From Seminavis robusta (lineage: Eukaryota > Bacillariophyta > Bacillariophyceae > Naviculales > Naviculaceae), in the NCBI GenBank assembly GCA_903772945.1, contig CAICTM010001628.1, forward strand, positions 1-25,456: 25,456 nt of DNA. Reading direction: 5' to 3'. Positions 19,198-25,456 of the stretch are shown here, one piece after another (the stretch's first letter is position 1; the number at the start of each line of letters is the position of its first letter). The notes beneath the pieces are model-generated. The model saw only the letters and a program-made list of their open reading frames with translations. It had not been told where the DNA came from and searched no databases. The translations under genes were made by a program, and so were the position numbers.

Positions 19198-20712
19198 TCA
19201 ACGACGAAAGACAAAGGTGGAACGTCGCCGGTCGTGTCGGAGCCCAGCATCATCGCCCTTGCGGACCCGTATAATTTCTTTTCGTAGAATGTTTTCAATC
19301 TGTTTCATTTCCATTCGTTCACTGGGTTCCTTCGCCCACCCACGCCTCATGCACAGTTCAATAGGTTTGGGCCAACCAAGTCGTGGAATTTCAGGGCGCT
19401 TGTGGGGTCCGTTGTGGACTTCTTCCCAGAACAATCTCAAGTCTGATTCATACTCTTTGAATGGCATTTCCAAGGCCACGATTTGCCATAGGAGTACGGC
19501 AAATGAGAAGACATCAACTTTGTGATTGTACGGATCGCTCTTGGCCACCTCTGGAGCCATCCAGGGCAAAGAACCCGTCATGCCGGTGAGGTTGAAGGTC
19601 AGATCTCTCTTGGAATTTTGTGGCGGTAGTTCTTTGGCAGTACCAAAGTCAAACAGCTTGATATCACCTCGCTTGGTTTCGAGAGTAGTGAATTGTAGTA
19701 TTTGTGCACCAAATTGTAGAGGGTGAGCCGAAATAGAAAGACCAGGCAGGGGGAGCAGTCAAGAAACATTTTCATTGCAAAGCAAACTCACCACATCAAA
19801 GGCACAGTTCTCCGGCTTGGTGTCACGGTAGATAATATTCCTCTCGTGAAGGTATGCGATGGCCGAAGCCAGGTCAAAGCAAGCCACCAGTCTTTCTTCC
19901 AGCAATTTCTTCTTTTTCTCTAGATTCGAAGGACTTGATTCAATGGTTGTCGGGTTCATTTCCACAGTGTCGTCCTGTTCCTCTTTTTCTTCGTCATCAT
20001 CAAACTCTTGACTGCTTTTCCGTCCAAAAATACACCCCAACTTGGAGGCTCGACTGGAAGTGCTCCTGGTGCTGCCCGAGGATTGTCGTTTGGAGGGTGG
20101 ATTCTTTTTGGGCATTGGTGGTGGTTTGGGGAATACTTCGGCCCATGCTTTGAGGCGTTTGTCAAGGGTATCATAGAGTCTGTCCATGACAATAAAGTAT
20201 TCTGGATGATACCGACCTTGTTGACTGACTCCTCTTAGTTTGACAATATTGGGATGTTCAATGGCGGATAGAATGTGTGTCTCCACGGCCATGTCTGCCA
20301 GCGCCTTGACCATTAAATTGACATCTGCCTTGTCCACTAGGGATTTTTTGAGTATCTTGATGGCATAACGAGCATCACTATCATTTCGAATGCAATGATC
20401 GGCAATGAATTTCCGACCTTGGAAATCGGGATCTTCTTCTTCCTCTTTCCTTTCCACCTCAACACCTGTTGTTTCTACCTCGACACTTGTTTCTGGGGGA
20501 CGATGACTGTCTTCATGGGCCGAAATATCAAAGGCCAGAACTTCGGATACCACACCAAATCCACCCTCACCCAGGCGTTTGCCCAGAGTCAATTCCGAAA
20601 AGGCAAATCGGGGAAAGTCACCGGATGTATCGCTAATGGTGCTCTCAGCAAATGTCTTCTTGTAGGCGCCCAGAGCTTGTTCCACTATTTTTCCGCTTGG
20701 ATCAGACGACAT
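19198..20712 (-). CDS. Serine/threonine protein kinase, TKL-like, with two large inserts
   Basis: Exon 1 runs 20712-19792 and exon 2 runs 19671-19198, with a 120-bp phase-0 intron (GTGAGT donor; AAG acceptor, which is weak). The product is 464 aa. The kinase domain has a Gly loop GEGGFG at 48-53, catalytic Lys119 in YAIKILKK, probable helix-C Glu144, a catalytic loop YRDTKPEN at 295-302 with Asp297 and Asn302, DFG at 315-317 and MAPE at 345-348, followed by VDVFSFAVLLWQI. All catalytic residues are present, so it should be active. The HRD His is replaced by Tyr295. An acidic insert of about 60 residues separates the Gly loop from Lys119. A second of roughly 75 residues (about 195-270), Pro-, Ser- and Glu-rich, lies before the catalytic loop. 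No membrane segment is seen, so it is probably cytosolic. The spliced FDVRGDIKLFDFG reads continuously, which supports the intron. Confidence 0.88.
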
Positions 20713-21664
20713 GATGGTCCGTGGGAAACTTCTTCTGGCTGGATGGATTTGGGTAGCAAGCTGTTGTGTTGGACCGGATGATAAGAAAGCTCCAGAGCTA
20801 CCCTATCACCAACAACCACTGGTGCAGTACCCTTTTACCAGCATACAGCCAACCTTGGAATAGCTTTGGTACCACTACGTGTCGCTGGTATCAGGCACAC
20901 CAATGATGTAATGATGTGTCAGGGACGCCAATGTGCTCGTCGCTGCTTCTGTTTGGCGTAATCCTTAAGAATGGTAGATTAGGTAAAACTAGAGCGGAAA
21001 GTAACTATTGATTACTGTTTCAAAATGGAAAATGTCTTACTAGTATCGCATCTACCCGAAACCGTAGAATCTTCTCATTCGCCAAATTTGATTCTTCGAT
21101 TGATCTTCGAATGATCGATTGCAATTCGACAATGCACATTCCTCGAGCGCGCTGCCGTCATTTATTTGGCTTCTTCCCAAAACCATTATTTTACAAGTCG
21201 TGCTTCTTCCGGCTTTCGTCGGAATGGCCAGAAGGTGGCATTGGCGAAAGGCTTTTGAGTGATATTTATTTGCTCTCAGAAACGTAATCTCCTTTTACTT
21301 AACAGTTACTCTTTGCTAGAATCCTGAGATTATGAAGGTATGACTGAGGCCTTCGTCTTCGTTTTCTTCTTATTGTCCGTCACCACCTAAGGTCATCTTT
21401 TGTGAACACGTCATTGCAAGATTAAAAAAGAAAGAAGCCTGTTGGAGTTCCTCCCGCCTGTGCATACAATGTCATGTACCGGTACCGCCCCACCCTCAAC
21501 GCTGGATCTTCTTCAATACCGGTACATGGGCCGACGGTAGGGAGGAAACGCTGTTTTTGAGGGAGGCTCATATCGCAGTTAGTTGATGAACCCATCCTCA
21601 TCATAGCTCCCTCTAACCCATAGTAACTCTCCCATACACCAATAATCCAAGCACAGCGAAGAAC
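20713..21664. promoter_or_regulatory. Divergent intergenic region between kinase and Ser/Arg-rich genes
   Basis: This 952-bp region carries the promoters of two divergent genes. No coding region is evident. It is AT-rich and repetitive around 21080-21130, with several TTCGA and GATCGATT words. It also holds the 12-bp inverted repeat at 21473-21528. I cannot place a TATA box or transcription start with confidence. Confidence 0.4.
21473..21528. repeat. 12-bp inverted repeat carrying ACCGGT in each arm
   Basis: CATGTACCGGTA at 21473-21484 is perfectly mirrored by TACCGGTACATG at 21517-21528 across a 32-nt spacer. The core TACCGGTA is itself palindromic. It lies 137 bp upstream of the Ser/Arg-rich protein start, so a paired protein-binding site or hairpin is possible. 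Confidence 0.5.
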
Positions 21665-24541
21665 ATGAAGTATAGTCTACTTTCATCATCATCCTCGCTC
21701 AAGGTCGAGAGTCCAACATCCATGTGCAAGGTCAAGCGTCGATCAAGCAAGTCCGATCAAAACAAGTATGATTCCATCTTTAAATGGGAGGACTATGCGG
21801 GCTTGATGGTGCAGCAAGATTTGGATGCTAAAGATTCCAAGCATTCGACTATTGAAGATGGCAGTGGTATCTACGATTGGGAAAAGCACAGGCGTAGACA
21901 TAGTGCCAACGACAGTGCAAAGGAGCAGGGAAAAGAACGGAGAAGGAGGTCGAGAAGAAGCACCAAATCATCTGGTCTGCCTCCAACTTCAAACTCAAGC
22001 GATAGTGGTACTACGACAGCAGACTCTCGTGGCAAGACAGTGCGCCGTTGCAGCACTCGTGGACGTGTCGAAGCGAACTTGCGACACACCCAATCAATGG
22101 ACGAAAGCAGCAAGTCCAGCACAAGTGCTGGTAGCTCAAAAACTCTCAGAAGAGTGAAAAGCACAGATAGTGCAACAGTCAAGAGAGCGGATGGCGATGC
22201 CCGCAGTCGCCGTCAGGACAGTACTAAGGAGGGCAATACAGATGACAACAAAGCTTCCCGTCCCCGTCGTCGAAGCAGATCCCTCGGTTCAAGCATTCAG
22301 GGTCGAGGGAGCAATGACACTCGCCGAACGCGACGATCTCGTCGTTCTTCACAAGATAGTTGTTGCTCTTTGGATGAAGCCAAATCGTATGGCGACAAAG
22401 CTTCCAGTCCCCGCCGTCGAAGCAGTTCCGTTGGTTCCAGCATTCTCCGGACAGAGAGTAACAACGCCCCCCAAAGCCGACGATCTCGCCATTCTTCTCA
22501 AGATAGTTGTTGCTCTTCGGATGAAGCCAAAAGAGGCAGCAACAAAGCTTCCAGTTCCCACCGTCGTAGCCGCTCCCTTGGTTGCAGCATTCACAGCAGA
22601 GGAAGTAGCAGCATTCACAGTAGAGGTAGTAGCAGCGCTCCCCGAACCCGACGATCTCGTCGTTCTTCACAAGATGTTCCTTCAGAGCACATTACCAATG
22701 AAGCCAAAACAGATGACGAACAACTGTCCAATTCCCGTCGTCGAAGCAGATCCCTTGGTTGCAGTATTCTCCGAAGAGGGAGTAACAACGCCCCCCAAAG
22801 CCGACGATCTCGTTCCTCAAAACGTATTTCTTCATCAGAGGACACTACCAAAGAAGCCAGAACAGACGACAGCAGAGCTTCCCGACCCCAACGACGTAGT
22901 AGATCCCTCGGTTGTAGCATTCAGGGTCGAGGGAGCAATGACACTCCCCGAACCCGAAGATGTCGCCGTTCTTCACAAGACAATTCTTCTTCGGATGAAG
23001 CCAAAACAGGCAGGGGCAAACCTTCCAGTCCCCGTCGTCGAAGCAGATCCCTTGGTTCAAGCATTCTTGGTAAAGATAGTACCAATGCTCCCCGAAGCCG
23101 ACGATCAGGTCGGTCTTCACAAGATAGTTCTTCTTCGGATGAAGCCAAATCGGACAGTGGGAAAGCTTCCCGTCCCATCCGTCGAAGTAGATCCCTCGGT
23201 TGCAGCATTCACAGCAGAGGGAGCAGCAAAGCTCCCCGAACCCGACGTTCTCATCATTCTTCAAATGATAGTTCTTCATCAGTTGGCTCCAGCATTCTCA
23301 GCACAGAGAGTAGCAATGCTCCCCGAACCCGACGATCACGTCGGCCTTTACAAGATACTTCTTCATCGGATGAAGCCAAAAAAGACAGCAACAAAGCTTC
23401 CAGCCCCCGGCGTCGAAGCAGATCCGTTGGTTCAAGCATTCTCAGGACAGAGAGTAACAACACCCCCCGAAGCCGACGATCAGGTCGTTCTTCGCACGGT
23501 GCCCCTGACGACAAGGGGGAGCAAGCAAGTGTGAATGAACAGATCTTGAGCTTGACATCACTCTTCTCAGAACAAGAAGGCAAAGCAGAGGGCAACATTG
23601 AGAAACCAATAGATGCAGCTGCAACTAATCTTCATGAAGACGTGTTGGCATCCATGGAGCAGCGATCCAATTTGTCAAGGACATTCCTGGCCAATCAAAG
23701 GTCCAGCTCGTGGCGGTCCTTGTTTGATGACAAGCAACCCGATATCTGCAGTGATGACCCATTGGAGACCAAAGATTCTTCTTCATGTTGGTCCAAAAGA
23801 GGCTCGATCGAAATCTTAGACTTTGGGCCCTCCATACACGATATCTTAGACTCTGGGCCCTCCTTACATGAAAGCTATCACGGTTCAGGCAGCTCCTTTG
23901 TGGTGCCCAGGGTCAAGACCACCACCGTTACACGCGGCAAGACGCTACACAGCTCCTTCCACGGTTTCGACCGAGCATTCAATGCATTTCATGATGAATG
24001 CAAGGACTCCAAGCAAACTGTAGCGGCAAAGGCAGAAGATCAGGCTGCTGGTCCAGAGGACAGTACGGAAGCACCAGAGGATGCAGGTCTACACGATGAT
24101 GACAAGTTGGCTTCCTTCGAGCGCCGATCCAAACGCCGATCCAAACCGACGAGGAGTTTTGACAATGGACTGTCAAAATCGTTCCGGTCCTTGTTTCATG
24201 ACCAAGACCCTGAGACTGGCCGTGACGACCTGGTCAAACGATTTCACGAATCTTGTGCGTCTTTACCGTCTTCGTCTTTGGATTCACAATCACAACAGTC
24301 GAAACGATTCTCGACCAGTGTCTTTGACTCTGAGTCTTCCTTGCATGAAAGCTCCCACAATTCTGGCATCTCCCACAATTCTGGCAGCTCCGTTGTTGTG
24401 GCTCCCATGGTCAAACCAAATACGCGCAGCAGTCTTCCGAGCAAGACATTGCACAGCTATTTGTACGGCTCAATTGGAGCATTCAATGAGTCCAAGGGCT
24501 TGGCCGAACTCGACGAGTTTGCTTGCCTCGGATCTAGCTAG
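21665..24541 (+). CDS. Ser/Arg-rich repeat protein with duplicated C-terminal module
   Basis: This intronless 958-aa protein shows no enzyme domain, signal peptide or membrane segment. The N-terminus contains YDSIFKWEDYAGLMVQQ, which looks folded or peptide-like, then a basic Ser-rich stretch. Residues about 198-611 hold nine imperfect repeats of about 48 aa: RRRSRSLG(S/C)SI, a GSN(N/D)-type linker, (A/T)P(R/Q)(T/S)RRSRRSSQD, then SSSDEAK. One unit is partial and fused to its neighbour. Each unit alternates a very basic Ser/Arg block with an acidic Ser block. The C-terminus carries two diverged copies of one module at about 661-775 and 815-942, sharing LAS(M/F)E, RSLF, SLHES, SGSS, KTLHS and a final AFN. 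RS-type composition suggests heavy phosphorylation and perhaps nuclear or RNA-associated roles. It is not a classical SR splicing factor, since no RRM is present. Gene reality is supported by conservation between repeats; function is unknown. Confidence 0.8.
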   Translation: MKYSLLSSSSSLKVESPTSMCKVKRRSSKSDQNKYDSIFKWEDYAGLMVQQDLDAKDSKHSTIEDGSGIYDWEKHRRRHSANDSAKEQGKERRRRSRRSTKSSGLPPTSNSSDSGTTTADSRGKTVRRCSTRGRVEANLRHTQSMDESSKSSTSAGSSKTLRRVKSTDSATVKRADGDARSRRQDSTKEGNTDDNKASRPRRRSRSLGSSIQGRGSNDTRRTRRSRRSSQDSCCSLDEAKSYGDKASSPRRRSSSVGSSILRTESNNAPQSRRSRHSSQDSCCSSDEAKRGSNKASSSHRRSRSLGCSIHSRGSSSIHSRGSSSAPRTRRSRRSSQDVPSEHITNEAKTDDEQLSNSRRRSRSLGCSILRRGSNNAPQSRRSRSSKRISSSEDTTKEARTDDSRASRPQRRSRSLGCSIQGRGSNDTPRTRRCRRSSQDNSSSDEAKTGRGKPSSPRRRSRSLGSSILGKDSTNAPRSRRSGRSSQDSSSSDEAKSDSGKASRPIRRSRSLGCSIHSRGSSKAPRTRRSHHSSNDSSSSVGSSILSTESSNAPRTRRSRRPLQDTSSSDEAKKDSNKASSPRRRSRSVGSSILRTESNNTPRSRRSGRSSHGAPDDKGEQASVNEQILSLTSLFSEQEGKAEGNIEKPIDAAATNLHEDVLASMEQRSNLSRTFLANQRSSSWRSLFDDKQPDICSDDPLETKDSSSCWSKRGSIEILDFGPSIHDILDSGPSLHESYHGSGSSFVVPRVKTTTVTRGKTLHSSFHGFDRAFNAFHDECKDSKQTVAAKAEDQAAGPEDSTEAPEDAGLHDDDKLASFERRSKRRSKPTRSFDNGLSKSFRSLFHDQDPETGRDDLVKRFHESCASLPSSSLDSQSQQSKRFSTSVFDSESSLHESSHNSGISHNSGSSVVVAPMVKPNTRSSLPSKTLHSYLYGSIGAFNESKGLAELDEFACLGSS
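22257..23500 (+). repeat. Coding tandem repeat, about 145-bp unit, nine copies
   Basis: The repeat underlies residues about 198-611 of the Ser/Arg-rich protein. Landmarks recurring in each unit are CGTCGAAGCAGATCC(C/G)T, (A/C)GACGATCTCG(T/C) or close variants, and TCGGATGAAGCCAAA. Unit lengths vary by whole codons, keeping the frame, which indicates selection for the protein. Pairs of units share long identical tracts, suggesting recent duplication or conversion. Confidence 0.85.
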
Positions 24542-25456
24542 CCAGCCAGCCAGCTAATTCTTAGATTACATTACCTATCCTTTGAAAAGAACCGGACGAG
24601 CCACTTCGAGTCGTCTCGTTTCGGCATCGAATGTCAAATAGCTTTGCTTTACTCATTCAATTTCACCTCGGATTGTGTCCATTTTATGGTACATCACCGC
24701 CATACCTTGTAACCAAGACAAAGTGCTCGGAGTCTTGATCGATTAGCTGCAGGTTATTACCGGTACGATCCCCGACGACACATTATTGCGAATGGTAATA
24801 TGATCCACTGAGCACCGACTACTGTACGTACCGTACGGTTTCGAACCACCGAGGTGCGGAGAGAGTGATCACATTCGTGCACGGTACCGGTAGCTACAAT
24901 ATGTTCGACTAAGATTGGTCAGTTCTTTTCCTCTGATTTTTTCTAAAGTTTTTCTGATAATATAAAGTAGTCTATGCATTCTTCTGTTTTGATTGTTTGT
25001 GGCTGCGAAACTCTCGTTTATTTTGTTTGCATTGTTATCCCAATGTTCACATGTGCACCTTGGCTGCTTTGTTGTGATGGTTGCACAAACATGTTCAGTC
25101 TGTTTTGGGATAACACCAAACAGCCTTTGGAGATCTTCTGCAGCTACAGAGGAGCCATTCGGTGGGGTTGGGATGACTTTTATTGTGCATTCAAAATGTT
25201 TGCTGAAAGAATGCGATAACTTCCCACAGCCACAACACTGCATGGCACTGCATGGCACTAGCAAAGGAAAGTTTGCCAGAAGGCTCTTCGGCAGCACTCA
25301 ACTGCCTGGGAAGGAACAGTGTGGAACATCTCTGCTGACAGATCCTGTTCTTTTCGGTGATGTTGGGGAATGCCGGGACTATGTATTTAAGGGGGGGGGG
25401 TGGAGCATGCATAGACAGGCTATGCTGGCAGCATAAGTACAAGCTGCCGGTGCTCT
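24542..25456. other. 3' flank with no firmly supported gene
   Basis: A short AGCC tandem follows the stop codon (24537-24556). ACCGGT words occur at 24759 and 24886, and a ACGTACCGTACG-type motif at about 24825. A run of ten G lies at 25391-25400, where assembly or sequencing length errors are likely. A 10-bp direct repeat CATGGCACTG/A sits at 25241-25260. Apart from the weak candidate at 24869-25243, I see nothing coding. Confidence 0.5.
24869..25243 (-). CDS. Weak candidate for a small Cys-containing protein
   Basis: An ATG at 25243 opens a 124-codon frame beginning MQCCGCGKLSHSF and ending in TGA. The middle (about residues 20-75) has an amino-acid mix that could be coding, including VIPTPPNGSS and EDLQRLFGVIPKQ, but there is no recognised domain and the last third is Arg/Asn-rich. 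The opposite strand is also open over much of the same region, which weakens the case. It may be part of a spliced gene reaching beyond the window, or not a gene. Confidence 0.18.
   Translation of the reverse strand: MQCCGCGKLSHSFSKHFECTIKVIPTPPNGSSVAAEDLQRLFGVIPKQTEHVCATITTKQPRCTCEHWDNNANKINESFAATNNQNRRMHRLLYIIRKTLEKIRGKELTNLSRTYCSYRYRARM

Noticed and set aside
21665..24541. Classical SR splicing factor or silaffin
   Set aside because: No RNA-recognition motif is present, which excludes a classical SR protein. No signal peptide and Arg instead of Lys-rich motifs argue against a silaffin.
25391..25400. G-quadruplex or switch tract at the run of ten G
   Set aside because: A single homopolymer without further G runs nearby is weak evidence, and such runs are prone to length errors.
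24993..25436. 147-codon plus-strand open frame near the right edge
   Set aside because: The apparent start is not conserved-looking, there is no domain, and composition looks random; the minus-strand alternative is slightly better but also weak.

Overview
The window looks like nuclear DNA of a photosynthetic stramenopile, most likely a pennate diatom. The evidence is short GT-AG introns (about 75-120 bp), a bifunctional receptor cyclase/phosphodiesterase of the diatom type, a TKL-like kinase with a diatom-like catalytic segment, and mid-range GC. This assignment is inference; no rRNA or organellar marker is present. I see no bacterial operon, CRISPR array or tRNA.

Layout. (1) 1-1050 has no gene and is rich in the hexamer ACCGGT. 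(2) 1051-5570 (+) is a 12-exon gene, reconstructed here to 1181 aa: two membrane segments around an ectodomain, a class III nucleotide cyclase domain, then a class I-type cyclic nucleotide phosphodiesterase domain. (3) 5571-9007 is a 3.4-kb gene-poor stretch with a possible relic of a cyclase/PDE 3' end, two copies of a roughly 400-bp dispersed repeat that each carry two hairpins, a 152-bp minisatellite and smaller tandem repeats. (4) 9008-10977 (-) is a two-exon type II membrane protein of 630 aa, possibly glycosyltransferase-like. (5) 11447-16690 (+) is an intronless 1747-aa protein: a class C-like seven-helix receptor with four DEP domains in its cytoplasmic tail. (6) 16945-18627 (-) is a leucine-rich-repeat gene broken across two alternating frames. 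(7) 19198-20712 (-) is a two-exon protein kinase of 464 aa. (8) 21665-24541 (+) is an intronless 958-aa Ser/Arg-rich repeat protein. (9) 24542-25456 holds no gene I can support strongly.

How the genes may relate. Four of the six loci suit signalling: a receptor that could both make and destroy a cyclic nucleotide, a GPCR with built-in DEP modules, a kinase, and a protein with many basic Ser-rich sites of a kind basophilic kinases phosphorylate. Eukaryotic neighbours need not act together, so a shared pathway is only a suggestion. The most unusual item is the class C GPCR fused to four DEP domains. Next are the altered purine-contact residues in both catalytic domains of the cyclase/PDE, and the Ser/Arg repeat protein with a duplicated C-terminal module.
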